Assembly (NCBI RefSeq): GCF_017744255.1
Contig: NZ_JAGHQP010000007.1
Coordinates: 59,298-123,297, forward strand
Origin: Brevundimonas sp. A19_0
GTDB lineage: Bacteria > Pseudomonadota > Alphaproteobacteria > Caulobacterales > Caulobacteraceae
Reading direction: 5' to 3'
DNA: 64,000 nt
In this document: positions 19,177-32,719 of the stretch, piece after piece
Numbering within the stretch: the first letter of the stretch is position 1
Layout of the letters: the number at the start of each line of letters is the position of its first letter
The notes under the pieces: model-generated
Told to the model about the DNA's origin: nothing
Databases searched by the model: none
What the model saw: only the letters and a program-made list of their open reading frames with translations
Translations under genes and position numbers: made by a program

Positions 19177-20070
19177 TCAGCCGATGGTCGGGTCGACGAC
19201 CTGGACCGGCAGATCGAGGTCGCAGATCGAGAAGTCCGCCCCCCTCTGCAGCCGCACGGTCTCAAGCGTCGTGGCAAACACGGGCGAGCCCGCATTCAGG
19301 ACGCGCACCGTCGGCCGGGTCTCGACCGGCAGGTCCGAGGCTACGCGCACCCGCAGCATGCGATCCGGCTCGCCCGGCACGATCCCGCTGGGGTCGTCAC
19401 CGGTCTTGAGGCTACGCACGACGTCCAGACCCGAAATCACGCGCCCCCAGACCGTGTAGCGCTTGTCCAGCGAAGGATAGGCCTGCCGCATCAGGAAGAA
19501 CTGGCTGTTGGCCGTGTCCGGATCCTCGTCGCGCGCCATGCCCGCCACGCCGGGGCAGTAGACACCCCAGCCATGAACCTTGCCGTCGCTGGTCAGCGGC
19601 ATCAGCTCGGCCGGCTGGGTCTGGACCGGCAACGACCCGACAAAGCCCAGCAGGGCTCCCATCGGCGCCGCGACCGGCGTGAAATCCATGTCGGGGCCGC
19701 GGCGGAAGGTGAATTCACCCGGCAGGTCTGGGTAGGGGCTCTGGCCGTCGCCGGTGCCCAGCGGATCACCCGTCTGGGCCATGAACCAGTCGATCACCCG
19801 GTGCCAGGGCAGGCCGTCATAGAAGCCCAGACCCGACAGCAGACGGATGCGCTCGACGTGCAGCGGAGCCACCTCGGGCGCCAGCTCCACAAGGATACGT
19901 CCCTTGCTGGTGTCGATGATCAGCAGATTCTCGGGCTCGACCAGCCGCCAGTCGGTCGAAGGCATGGGCGTCGTGGCGACTGTTACGGGCGGGGGCTCCT
20001 GCGCCCGGGCCGGCAGGGCACCGGCGAGGACCATGGCGGCCACAAGCACACTCATCTTGCCGGCCCTCAT
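19177..20070 (-). CDS. Exported cyclophilin-type peptidyl-prolyl isomerase (second of tandem pair)
   Basis: A 297-residue protein with a signal peptide (MSVLVAAMVLAGALPARAQ) and a cyclophilin domain from about residue 55. It has DTSKGRILVELAPEVAP, the active-site block WHRVIDWFMAQTGDPLGTGDG and the NSQFFLMRQAYPSLDKRYTVWGRV region. It presumably folds periplasmic proteins. The domain carries an insertion of about 50 residues before the NSQFF block, and a C-terminal extension that ends in DFSICDLDLPVQV. The ATG overlaps the stop of the upstream paralogue as ATGA, so the longer ORF start at 20115 was rejected. Confidence 0.88.
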   Translation of the reverse strand: MRAGKMSVLVAAMVLAGALPARAQEPPPVTVATTPMPSTDWRLVEPENLLIIDTSKGRILVELAPEVAPLHVERIRLLSGLGFYDGLPWHRVIDWFMAQTGDPLGTGDGQSPYPDLPGEFTFRRGPDMDFTPVAAPMGALLGFVGSLPVQTQPAELMPLTSDGKVHGWGVYCPGVAGMARDEDPDTANSQFFLMRQAYPSLDKRYTVWGRVISGLDVVRSLKTGDDPSGIVPGEPDRMLRVRVASDLPVETRPTVRVLNAGSPVFATTLETVRLQRGADFSICDLDLPVQVVDPTIG

Positions 20071-20951
20071 TGCGCCGTCCCCCCGGCCACCCGCGCCGGC
20101 AGCTGGACATCGCAAATATTGAAGTCCGTTCCCCTGGCGGCTCGCGCCTCGGCGATGACCTGCGCCGCCTCGGGACTGGCGTCGCGCAGGACCTCAACCA
20201 CCGGTCGCTCCCCCTCGGGCATGGCCGAGGCCAGCCTGACCCTTACCATGGTGTCGGGATCCGCGCCGACCCGGCCGTCCTCGGCCTCCGGTCCCGTCTT
20301 GATCGCGCGCACGACATCCATGCCGCCCACCACGCGCCCAAACGCCGTGTACATGCCATTCAGATTGTCCTCGCGTCCGGACATCAGGAAAAACTGGCTG
20401 TTGGCGCTGTTCAGATTGCCGGCACGGGCCATGCCCACGACGCCGGGGCAGAACAGGGTCTGGGCGCCCACCTTGAAGTCGGCCGTGACCATCATCTGAC
20501 TGTCCGGCTGTGTGACCACCGGCAGGCCGTGGATAAGACCGCGCATGCCCGGGCCGCTGTCCTCGACCAGGACGAAGCTGCTGTCGCGACCCCGGCGGAA
20601 ATTGAGCTCGGCCTCGACATCCGGAAGCGCACTGCCTCCGCCGCCCGTACCGGTCGGGTCGCCGGTCTGGGCCATAAAGTCCTCGATCACGCGGTGAAAC
20701 ACATGCCCGTCGTAAAAGCCCTCGCTGGCGAGGGTGGTGACCCGCTGCACATGGGCCGGAGCCACATCGGGCAGCAGTTCGACCAGCACCCGCCCCTTGC
20801 TGGTGTCGATCACCAGCAGCCGGTCAGCCGGCACCGAGCGCCAGCTGGACGCCGCCTGGGCCCGGGCGGGCGCAGGCGCTGTCGACAGGCCCGCTCCCAG
20901 CAACAAAGCCGAAAGGACAAGGGCGGAGGGGAACTTCAAATTCATGGACAT
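20067..20951 (-). CDS. Exported cyclophilin-type peptidyl-prolyl isomerase (first of tandem pair)
   Basis: A 294-residue exported cyclophilin. Signal peptide MNLKFPSALVLSALLLGAG; isomerase domain with FHRVIEDFMAQTGDPTGTGGGG (Arg and Phe/Met of the active site) and NSANSQFFLMSGREDN. Its C-terminal tail ends DFNICDVQLPARV, parallel to DFSICDLDLPVQV in the downstream copy, so the pair arose by tandem duplication. The downstream paralogue is translationally coupled through ATGA. coaD lies 7 bases upstream, so coaD and both isomerases look like one transcript. Confidence 0.9.
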   Translation of the reverse strand: MSMNLKFPSALVLSALLLGAGLSTAPAPARAQAASSWRSVPADRLLVIDTSKGRVLVELLPDVAPAHVQRVTTLASEGFYDGHVFHRVIEDFMAQTGDPTGTGGGGSALPDVEAELNFRRGRDSSFVLVEDSGPGMRGLIHGLPVVTQPDSQMMVTADFKVGAQTLFCPGVVGMARAGNLNSANSQFFLMSGREDNLNGMYTAFGRVVGGMDVVRAIKTGPEAEDGRVGADPDTMVRVRLASAMPEGERPVVEVLRDASPEAAQVIAEARAARGTDFNICDVQLPARVAGGTAQ

Positions 20952-20958
20952 ACCTTGA

Positions 20959-21447
20959 TTATCGTGCGGCCTTGACGCGGGCCCGGACGCGCGCCGCTAT
21001 GGCAGGGCTGACGAAGCTTTCGATCTTCCCGTCCAGCCGTGCGATTTCTTTCACGAGCCGCGAGGCGATCGCCTGATGCCGGGGGTCCGCCATCAGGAAT
21101 ACCGTCTCGATCTCGCTGTTCAGACGCTGGTTCATCGCCGTCATCTGGAATTCGTACTCAAAGTCGGCCACGGCGCGCAAACCCCGGACGATGACGCTGG
21201 CGTCCAGCGACTCGGCGAAATGCATCAGCAGGGTATCGAACGGCTGGACGACGATGTCGGCCTGAAAGGTCGCCACCTCTGCCTTCAGCATGTCCACCCG
21301 CTCGGCCGTCGTGAACAGCGGGCCCTTCTCGTCATTCTGCGCCACGCCGATGACCAGCCGGTCGACCAGCTTCACGGCGCGGCCGATGATGTCCATATGG
21401 CCATTGGTGACGGGATCGAAGGTTCCCGGATACAGCCCGATGCGCAT
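20959..21447 (-). CDS. coaD: Phosphopantetheine adenylyltransferase
   Basis: A 162-residue enzyme making dephospho-CoA from 4'-phosphopantetheine and ATP, the penultimate step of CoA synthesis. The nucleotidyltransferase signature is GLYPGTFDPVTNGHMDIIGRA, with the TxGH motif at residues 14-17. The RGLRAVADFEYEFQMTAMN block and the C-terminal ESFVSPAIAARVR are typical of CoaD. Length is as expected (about 160). It lies between the aminotransferase gene and the cyclophilin pair on the reverse strand downstream of gyrA. Confidence 0.96.
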   Translation of the reverse strand: MRIGLYPGTFDPVTNGHMDIIGRAVKLVDRLVIGVAQNDEKGPLFTTAERVDMLKAEVATFQADIVVQPFDTLLMHFAESLDASVIVRGLRAVADFEYEFQMTAMNQRLNSEIETVFLMADPRHQAIASRLVKEIARLDGKIESFVSPAIAARVRARVKAAR

Positions 21448-21497
21448 GTCTCGGCCTCCCTCAGTCTCAGTGGCTTAGCATCGGTCGCGCGCAGCTC

Positions 21498-22295
21498 CTA
21501 GACCGGCTGCGGCGCAGCCAGCGCCCAGGCCGTCGCCACCCGCGCAACCCGGTCACCGGCATCGCCATAAGTGTGCCCGTCGATGGCGCCCACGGCACAG
21601 GCCGGGGTGGCGCTGTTGGTGATAAAGGCGCCGTCAAAGCGGGGCAGGTCCTCAACCTGGATGACCCGGGTCGTCTGCCCCAACCCAACCTCCGACAGAT
21701 GATCCCGGATCAACGCCTGCGAAACGCCGGCCAGCATGGGCGCGTCCGGCCATACGACCGTATCGCCTTGCAGGAAGCCGATGTTCCACAAGGTCCCTTC
21801 CGACACGCGGCCGTCCGCGTCCGCGAAAAGGGCATCATCGAAGCCGCCCCTGCGTGCCAGCCTCCGCGCCCGGATCAGGCCGAAGGTCGCCACATGCTTC
21901 AGATCGGCGGATTCCCGGGCATAGGTCTGCACCTGAAGTCGCAGCGGCTGTTCCGACAGAGGCGCGACAGGCGGAAAGACACCGACCATCACACTGGGCC
22001 GTCCCTCGACGTCGGGCGTGCGCGGGCTGATCTCGGGCGAGAACAGGCTGATGCGCGCATAGCCGCGGGTCCGGTCGCCGAGAGCCAGTTGCAGCTGGCG
22101 CCGGATTTCGCCTTCCGGCACGGCTTCCCCGAACAGCGCGTCGGCGGACTGGACCAGCCGCGCCAAATGGCGGTCCAGCCCCCGGACCGCCCCGTTGTCG
22201 ACCGCAAACGACGTATAGGCGCCGTAGTTGACCAGAGCCTGACGCGCCAGCCCCTCGCTCGTCGCCGGCGCGCCATCGATCCAGAGATTTGTCAC
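21498..22295 (-). CDS. Class IV aminotransferase (PLP fold type IV)
   Basis: A 266-residue PLP enzyme of the branched-chain/D-alanine aminotransferase and aminodeoxychorismate lyase family. The PLP Lys is Lys133 in SADLKHVATFG; the cofactor-phosphate side is set by Arg in VRGLDRHLARL, and Glu166 in GRVSEGTLWNIGF holds the pyridine nitrogen. The segment TNSATPACAVGAIDG is the conserved C-terminal loop. Its length suits aminodeoxychorismate lyase (PabC) or a D-amino-acid aminotransferase better than IlvE, which is about 300 residues, but I cannot choose between them. It starts with GTG in a GTGA overlap with the upstream lipoprotein gene, which argues against the longer ORF from 22430. Confidence 0.82.
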   Translation of the reverse strand: MTNLWIDGAPATSEGLARQALVNYGAYTSFAVDNGAVRGLDRHLARLVQSADALFGEAVPEGEIRRQLQLALGDRTRGYARISLFSPEISPRTPDVEGRPSVMVGVFPPVAPLSEQPLRLQVQTYARESADLKHVATFGLIRARRLARRGGFDDALFADADGRVSEGTLWNIGFLQGDTVVWPDAPMLAGVSQALIRDHLSEVGLGQTTRVIQVEDLPRFDGAFITNSATPACAVGAIDGHTYGDAGDRVARVATAWALAAPQPV

Positions 22296-23089
22296 AGAGG
22301 CTCGTCGTCGCTGGCGGGCACGGCAGGTGCGACGGATTGGCTTTTCTTCGGCTTCGCGCGCTTTGGCCGATCCCGTCTCAGCACCCAGAACAGGATAGCC
22401 GGGATGGGTAGCGACACCATCAGCACCCATGGATCAAAAGGCCCTGCGCCTTTGAGGAATCCTGCACTGAAAAGAGCGAAGTGCGCGACCTGCATCGTCC
22501 ATTCACCGGTATTCCAGTTCAGGGCCAGCTGGCCAAACCCGAACAGGCTGCCGATCATCCAGCCCCAGCGTCGACGCCAGAGAGCCACGGCGAAGGTGAC
22601 CAGGCACAGAATGGGCGCAAGGATCGCAGCAGCCAGCACACCGAAATGGAGCGGTGACTTGTTCTCAAACGTGAAGGCCCCCGCGGCCCTGGCTACAGCC
22701 GGATCCACCACATTCAAATGCAGTCCCGCGATCTGCCAGCGCCCATCCGAACGCACCATAACGGTCGAAAGAAGAACGGTGGCCTGATCGTACTCAAGCT
22801 GCTGAACGAGCTCGTAGTAGGCTTCTCCATTCCCGACCTGGGTGGCTTTCCAGCTCAGGACCTTCGTCTCTTCGGGCGAACCGTTGACGGTGTAGGACTG
22901 CAAGCCCTCGAACGCGGACGGGGTGAGTTGAGGCTGAAGGCTGGGCGCGCTTTGCGCCTTCAGCCCCTCAACATCGCCGTCGCGCACCTGCTCATAGGCC
23001 CTGAGGGACTGCTCTACTCGAGCCTGATCCCCCGAAGGCAGGGAGCAGCCCGCCAGCATCAACAACAAGAACGCTAGTGCGAACCGCAT
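22292..23089 (-). CDS. Lipoprotein with C-terminal membrane helices, unknown function
   Basis: A 265-residue protein with an N-terminal lipoprotein signal (FALAFLLLMLAGCS, Cys about residue 15), then a soluble, roughly 120-residue domain that reads like an NTF2/DUF4864-type fold (VLSWKATQVGNGEAYYELVQQ, MVRSDGRWQIAGLHLN). Three hydrophobic segments follow between about residues 155 and 235, then a basic tail rich in Lys/Arg/Pro. Such a lipid-anchored sensor-like domain attached to membrane helices is unusual. ATG 23089 has GAGGGG upstream. It is the first gene after gyrA on this strand and is translationally coupled to the aminotransferase gene. Confidence 0.7.
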   Translation of the reverse strand: MRFALAFLLLMLAGCSLPSGDQARVEQSLRAYEQVRDGDVEGLKAQSAPSLQPQLTPSAFEGLQSYTVNGSPEETKVLSWKATQVGNGEAYYELVQQLEYDQATVLLSTVMVRSDGRWQIAGLHLNVVDPAVARAAGAFTFENKSPLHFGVLAAAILAPILCLVTFAVALWRRRWGWMIGSLFGFGQLALNWNTGEWTMQVAHFALFSAGFLKGAGPFDPWVLMVSLPIPAILFWVLRRDRPKRAKPKKSQSVAPAVPASDDEPL

Positions 23090-23168
23090 GGCCCCTCCCC
23101 CCGGCAATCATCCCTTGCAGCGCCACCTTTGCCGCAAAGATCGGCCGCGTCGAGAGTGATAGCGAGGG

Positions 23169-25949
23169 TTAGTCTGCGCCACCCTCGTCCGCTACCCGGA
23201 TGCCGTCGGCCGGATCTTCGCCCTCGGAGGTCTCGGCCAGACGTTCGACCGAGACGACCTTCTCGCCATCGGCCGTACGGAACACGGTGACGCCCTGGCT
23301 GGAGCGACCGACGACCCGGATCTGGCTGACCGGAGTGCGGATCATCTGCCCGCCCGAGGTCACCATCAGCAGCTCGTCCGTGTCCTCGACCGGGAAGGAG
23401 GCAGCCAGACGGTCGCCCGCGCGGCCCCCCAGACCATGGGCCGTCAGCCCCTGCCCGCCCCGACCGGTCCGCCGGTACTCATAGGCGGACGAGCGCTTGC
23501 CGAAGCCGGTCTCGGTGATGGTCAGGATGAACTGCTCGGCGGCGCCCAGCTCGGCGATCCGCTCGGGCGAGATCGGAGCGTCGGCGACGGCTTCCTCGTC
23601 GGCATCGACCGGCGTGTCGTCCTCGCCCTCACCCGCGGCCCGTCGCATGGCATTGGCATGTTTGACGTAGGCGGCGCGTTCTTCCGGTGTTGCATCCACC
23701 CGGCCCAGAACGGCCATCGAGATCACGATATCCGTCGGCTGCAGGCGCACACCCCGCACCCCGGTCGACTTGCGGCCCTTGAAGACGCGCACATCGTCCG
23801 CCTTGAAGCGGATCGCGCGGCCCATGGCGGTCGTCAGCATGATGTCGTCGTCGGCCTTGCACAGGGCGACGCCGACCATGTGGTCGCCCTCTTCCAGCTC
23901 CATGGCGATCTTGCCGGCGCGGTTGACGGTGGCGAAATCCGACAGCTTGTTCCGACGCACATCGCCCGAGCGCGTGGCGAACATGATGTCGTAGTTTTCC
24001 CACTCGCGCTCGTCCTCGGGCAGGGGCAGCACATTCATGATGCTGTCGCCCGGCTCGATCGGCAGCAGGTTGACGAAGGCCTTGCCGCGCGAGGTTGGTC
24101 CGCCCAGCGGCAGACGCCAGGTCTTGAGCTTGTAGGCCTTGCCGTTCGAGGCAAAGAACAGCACCGGCGTATGGGTCGAGGCGGAGAAGACGCCGACCAC
24201 GGCGTCATCGTCCTTCATGGCCACGCCTGACCGGCCCTTGCCGCCGCGATGCTGCGTCCGGTAGGCGTTCAGCGCCACGCGCTTCACATAGCCGCCGTGG
24301 GTGACGGTGACGACCATTTCCTCGCGCGGGATCAGGTCTTCGTCCTCCATCTCGGCATCGCCCTCGCCGATCACCGTCAGGCGCGGGGTCGCGAACTGGT
24401 CCTTGATGAGCAGCAGATCCTCGCGGATCACGGCCAGGATGTTGGCCCGGTCGCTGAGCAGGGTCAGGTGACCCTGGATGGTGTCGGCCAGGCTACGGGC
24501 CTCGCCGAAAATATCGTCACGGCCCAGACCGGTCAGGCGGGACAGGGTCAGGGCCAGGATGGCGCGCGCCTGTTCGTCCGTCAGCCGGATCGCATTGCCC
24601 TCCACCAGCACGGTGCGGGGGTCGGCGATCAGTTCGACCAGCGGCATCATGTCGCCCACCGGCCAGACACGCCCCACCAGACGCTCGCGCGCCTCGCTGG
24701 GGTCGGCCGAGGATCGGATGATGTGGATCACCTCGTCGATGTTGGCGACAGCGACGGCCAGACCGACCAGCACATGGCCGCGATCGCGCGCCTTGGCCAG
24801 TTCGAACTTGATCCGCCGGACCACCACTTCCTCGCGGAACTCGAGGAAGGCCTCCAGCATGCGCCGCAGACCCATCTGCTCCGGGCGACCGTGGTTCAGG
24901 GCCAGCATGTTGACGCCGAACGAGCTCTGCAGGGCCGAGAATCGCCACAGCTGATTCAGGATGACGTCGCCCGACGCGTCCCGCTTCAGCTCGATGACGA
25001 TCCGCATACCGTGACGATCGGATTCGTCGCGGACGTCGGAGATGCCCTCGATCCGCTTTTCGCGGACCATTTCGGCGATGCGCTGGATCAGGGTCTGCTT
25101 GTTGACCTGGAAGGGCAGCTCGGTGACCACAATGGCCTCGCGATCCTTGCGGATCGTCTCAATGGCCGCCTTGCCGCGTACGATGACCGAGCCCCGGCCT
25201 TCGCGCAGGGCGTTGCGGGGCGCCGTCCGCCCCATGATCTCTCCGCCGGTCGGGAAGTCGGGCCCGGGCACAATGTCCAGCAGGGCGTCGTCCGAGACCT
25301 CGGGATCGTCCACCAGCGCAACACACGCGTCGATCACCTCGCCCAGATTGTGAGGCGGGATGTTGGTCGCCATACCGACGGCAATGCCACCTGCGCCATT
25401 GACCAGCAGGTTCGGAATGCGGCTGGGCAGGACGACAGGTTCCTGCCGGGCGCCGTCATAGTTGTCCTGGAAGTCGACGGTCCCCTTCTCGATATCCTCG
25501 ATCAGGGCCTCGGCGGCCTTGGTCATGCGGCTTTCGGTGTAGCGCATGGCCGCGGGCGGATCGCCGTCCACCGAGCCGAAGTTGCCCTGACCGTCGACCA
25601 GCATCAGCCGCATCGAGAACGGCTGCGCCATCCGGACCATGGCGTCATAGATCGCGCCGTCGCCGTGCGGGTGGTAGCGACCCATAACGTCACCGACGAT
25701 GTTGGCCGATTTCACATATTTGCGGTCAGACGTGCGGCCTTCCTCGTGCATCGCATAGATGATGCGGCGATGGACGGGCTTCAGGCCGTCGCGAACGTCC
25801 GGCAGCGCGCGGCTGACGATGACGCTCATCGCATAGTCGAGGTAGGAACGGCGAAGCTCGTCCTCGATGGTGATGTTGTCGATGTGCTCGCCGCCTGCCC
25901 CACCGGGAATTGCGGACGGGTCGGCGTGATCGGTTGTGTCGTCGGTCAA
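23169..25949 (-). CDS. gyrA: DNA gyrase subunit A
   Basis: A 926-residue GyrA that cuts and rejoins DNA in the supercoiling gyrase complex. The catalytic tyrosine is Tyr137 in AMRYTESRM, 15 residues later than E. coli Tyr122 because of an N-terminal extension. The C-terminal beta-pinwheel contains the GyrA box, [11 protein letters not shown]. The quinolone-resistance region reads [12 protein letters not shown]: Gly98 occupies the position of E. coli Ser83 and Asp102 that of Asp87. A charged insertion ([19 protein letters not shown]) lies in the C-terminal domain. Stands at the head of the reverse-strand block running to the cyclophilins, divergent from sodC. Confidence 0.97.
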   Translation of the reverse strand: MTDDTTDHADPSAIPGGAGGEHIDNITIEDELRRSYLDYAMSVIVSRALPDVRDGLKPVHRRIIYAMHEEGRTSDRKYVKSANIVGDVMGRYHPHGDGAIYDAMVRMAQPFSMRLMLVDGQGNFGSVDGDPPAAMRYTESRMTKAAEALIEDIEKGTVDFQDNYDGARQEPVVLPSRIPNLLVNGAGGIAVGMATNIPPHNLGEVIDACVALVDDPEVSDDALLDIVPGPDFPTGGEIMGRTAPRNALREGRGSVIVRGKAAIETIRKDREAIVVTELPFQVNKQTLIQRIAEMVREKRIEGISDVRDESDRHGMRIVIELKRDASGDVILNQLWRFSALQSSFGVNMLALNHGRPEQMGLRRMLEAFLEFREEVVVRRIKFELAKARDRGHVLVGLAVAVANIDEVIHIIRSSADPSEARERLVGRVWPVGDMMPLVELIADPRTVLVEGNAIRLTDEQARAILALTLSRLTGLGRDDIFGEARSLADTIQGHLTLLSDRANILAVIREDLLLIKDQFATPRLTVIGEGDAEMEDEDLIPREEMVVTVTHGGYVKRVALNAYRTQHRGGKGRSGVAMKDDDAVVGVFSASTHTPVLFFASNGKAYKLKTWRLPLGGPTSRGKAFVNLLPIEPGDSIMNVLPLPEDEREWENYDIMFATRSGDVRRNKLSDFATVNRAGKIAMELEEGDHMVGVALCKADDDIMLTTAMGRAIRFKADDVRVFKGRKSTGVRGVRLQPTDIVISMAVLGRVDATPEERAAYVKHANAMRRAAGEGEDDTPVDADEEAVADAPISPERIAELGAAEQFILTITETGFGKRSSAYEYRRTGRGGQGLTAHGLGGRAGDRLAASFPVEDTDELLMVTSGGQMIRTPVSQIRVVGRSSQGVTVFRTADGEKVVSVERLAETSEGEDPADGIRVADEGGAD

Positions 25950-26080
25950 GGAATTTCGGCTTCATCTGGCCGGAATCAGAACAACTTCCGGGCTTGGGGA
26001 TTACTAGCATCGGCGTCCGGCACTGGCAAAGTTTGCCCCGGACATATCCCCGGCCCTGAATCGCCCTGAGGAGAGAGACC

Positions 26081-26665
26081 ATGACCCTGAACCGTTTGCC
26101 CCTGCTACTGGCTGCCACCGCCGGCATGGGAGCGCTGATGTCGGGCTGTGTGGCGATCACCGAAAACCACTATGGCCGAGACGATCAGTCGGTGGCCCGC
26201 ATCGGTGACTTCGGCGAGGCCACCCTGATCAACGGGTCGGGCGAGCGCATCGGTCGCGCGGTCCTCACCCAGGGGCCCTCGGGCCTGCTGATCCGCGTTG
26301 AGGCCGACAGCCTGACACCGGGGTGGCACGGCATTCACATCCATGCGGTCGGGGAATGCTCCGCCCCCTTCACCTCGGCCGGCAGCCACATCAATCACGA
26401 AGATCACAAGCGTCCCCACGGCCTTCTGAACGCCGAAGGCCCGGACGATGGTGACCTGCCCAACATCTACGCCGACGCCCAGGGCCGCGTGCGCGCCGAG
26501 ATCTTCACCACCCGCGCCCGGATCGCGCCCGAGGGTCCCGGCCAGTGGCTGTGGGACGACGATGGCTCGGCGCTCGTGATCCACGAGAATGCGGACGATC
26601 ACCTGGCCCAGCCGATCGGCGGCGCCGGTGCCCGCGTCGCCTGCGGGATCATGGCAGCCGGTTAG
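26081..26665 (+). CDS. sodC: Cu/Zn superoxide dismutase, predicted lipoprotein
   Basis: A 194-residue exported superoxide dismutase protecting the periplasm or outer membrane. The copper ligands are His86 and His88 in GWHGIHIHAVGEC and a His in the SHINHEDHKRPHG stretch, which also gives zinc ligands; the last copper His and zinc region is VIHENADDH. Cys93 and the Cys in ARVACGI form the structural disulfide, and the Arg in that motif guides superoxide. The signal peptide ends in LMSGC, so the enzyme is probably lipid-anchored at Cys23 rather than free. The ATG is preceded by GGAGAGAGA. Confidence 0.95.
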   Translation: MTLNRLPLLLAATAGMGALMSGCVAITENHYGRDDQSVARIGDFGEATLINGSGERIGRAVLTQGPSGLLIRVEADSLTPGWHGIHIHAVGECSAPFTSAGSHINHEDHKRPHGLLNAEGPDDGDLPNIYADAQGRVRAEIFTTRARIAPEGPGQWLWDDDGSALVIHENADDHLAQPIGGAGARVACGIMAAG

Positions 26666-26680
26666 GACACGCCCGGTGGC

Positions 26681-31155
<4,475 letters not shown>

Positions 31156-31159
<4 letters not shown>

Positions 31160-32589
31160 GCTGCCACCTGCTGACGGGCCGAAAGCCAGCCGTGGATTTC
31201 GGCGGCCGCGTCCTGCCCCTCGCGCACGGCCCAGACGACCAGCGATGCCCCGCGCGAGATGTCACCGGCCACAAAGACGCCCTCCAGCGTGGTGGCGCGC
31301 GTCCCTGCGGCCGACCAGACCGTGCCGTCATCGCGCACCGCCAGATCGGACGCGCCGAACTGGCTGCGCAGGTCCTCGGGCTCAAAGCCCAGCGCCTCGA
31401 TGACCATGTCGGTCTCGCAGTCATAGGCACTGTCGGCCAGTTCGCGAATGGAGCGCCGCCCGTCCGGTCCCGGTTCGGACAGGGCCGTCCGCATGGCTCG
31501 CACAGAGCAGACCCGGCCGGCCGCGTCCCGCACGGCCCGTGGCGAGGCCAGCCAGTCGAAGACCACGCCCTCTTCCTCGGCATTGGCCACCTCGCGGGCG
31601 CTGCCCGGCATATTGGCCCGGTCCCGACGATAGAGGCAGGTCACCGACGCCGCGCCCTGACGCACGGCGGTCCGCACACAATCCATGGCCGTATCGCCCC
31701 CGCCGATCACCACCACCCGGCGCCCGCGCGCATCCAGCGCCCCGCCCTCGAATTCCGGGACGCTATCGCCCATGCCCTTGCGGTTGGACGCGGTCAGATA
31801 GTCGAGGGCCGGCACCACACCTTCCGCGCCACAGCCCGGCAGGGTCAGGCGACGCGCCGCATACACCCCGGTCGCCAGCAGCACCGCCTGATGCCGGCTG
31901 CGCAGGTCGTCAAACGAGACATCGCGCCCGATCTCGACCCCCAGTTCGATCCTGACACCGGAGACCACCAGCCGGTCGATCCGCCGCTGCACCACCGGCT
32001 TCTCCAGCTTGAAGCCCGGGATGCCGTACATCAGCAGTCCGCCGGCCCGGTCCTGCCGCTCGTAAAGGGTCACGGCATAGCCCAGCCCGCGCAGCCGGTC
32101 GGCGGCAGCCAGACCCGCCGGTCCGGACCCGACGATGCCGATGGACTCCGCACGCTCGCGCACAGGTGTGATCCCGGAAATCCAGCCCTGCTCGAACGCC
32201 ATATCGCCCAGCCAGCGCTCGACCGAGCCGATGGTGACGGTCTCCCAGCCCGCCCGCTCCAGCGTGCAGGCCCCCTCGCACAACCGGTCCTGCGGACAGA
32301 TGCGGCCACAGATTTCCGGCAGGGCGCTGGTCGCCTCCGAGGCCCGCCAGGCCTCTTCCAGCCGCCCCTCGGCCGCCAGCCTCAGCCAGTCGGGGATGGC
32401 GTTCTCCAGCGGACAGCCGCTCTGACAGAAGGGCACACCGCACTGGGCGCAACGGCTCGACTGATCCACGCCTGTCGCATTTGCGAAGTCGGCGTAGATT
32501 TCCTGAAAGGACTGGATACGCTCCGCCGGCGACACCTTCGGCGGTGTACGCCGGACGACATCCGGGAATTTCTGGTTGCGATGCAGCAT
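31156..32589 (-). CDS. gltD: Glutamate synthase small subunit
   Basis: A 477-residue FAD/NADPH-binding beta subunit that feeds electrons to GltB. Two N-terminal four-cysteine clusters bind 4Fe-4S centres (CAQCGVPFCQSGCPLENAIP and CGRICPQDRLCEGACTLE). The FAD dinucleotide fold is IVGSGPAGLAAADRLRGLG and the NADPH fold VVVIGGGDTAMDCVRT. The gene order gltD then gltB, in that direction of transcription, is the reverse of E. coli gltBD. The two overlap by ATGA, which should keep subunit production stoichiometric. The start at 32589 has a modest upstream ribosome site. Confidence 0.97.
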
Positions 32590-32670
32590 GCGCCCACCTT
32601 CGGGGCCGGGCCCGTGGATCGCAAGAGCGCTGCGGTAAAATTTCGCTCAAATCAGCGAGGGCGACGGCTG

Positions 32671-32694
32671 TCCGGGGCAATTTCCTGCCCCGGA
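32671..32694 (-). terminator. Stem-loop downstream of pepF
   Basis: A perfect 9-base stem (TCCGGGGCA/TGCCCCGGA) with the 6-base loop ATTTCC lies 26 bases beyond the pepF stop and before gltD. It lacks a downstream T run on the reverse strand, so it is at best a weak intrinsic terminator or an RNA-stabilising hairpin. Confidence 0.45.
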
Positions 32695-32719
32695 AACATG
32701 GCCGCGCGCGCCGTTTCGA

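Noticed and set aside
24249..26069. Long plus-strand ORF (606 codons) antisense to gyrA
   Set aside because: It mirrors the gyrA codons and has Asp/Gln/Gly/His-rich composition typical of antisense frames in GC-rich DNA; GyrA is certain.
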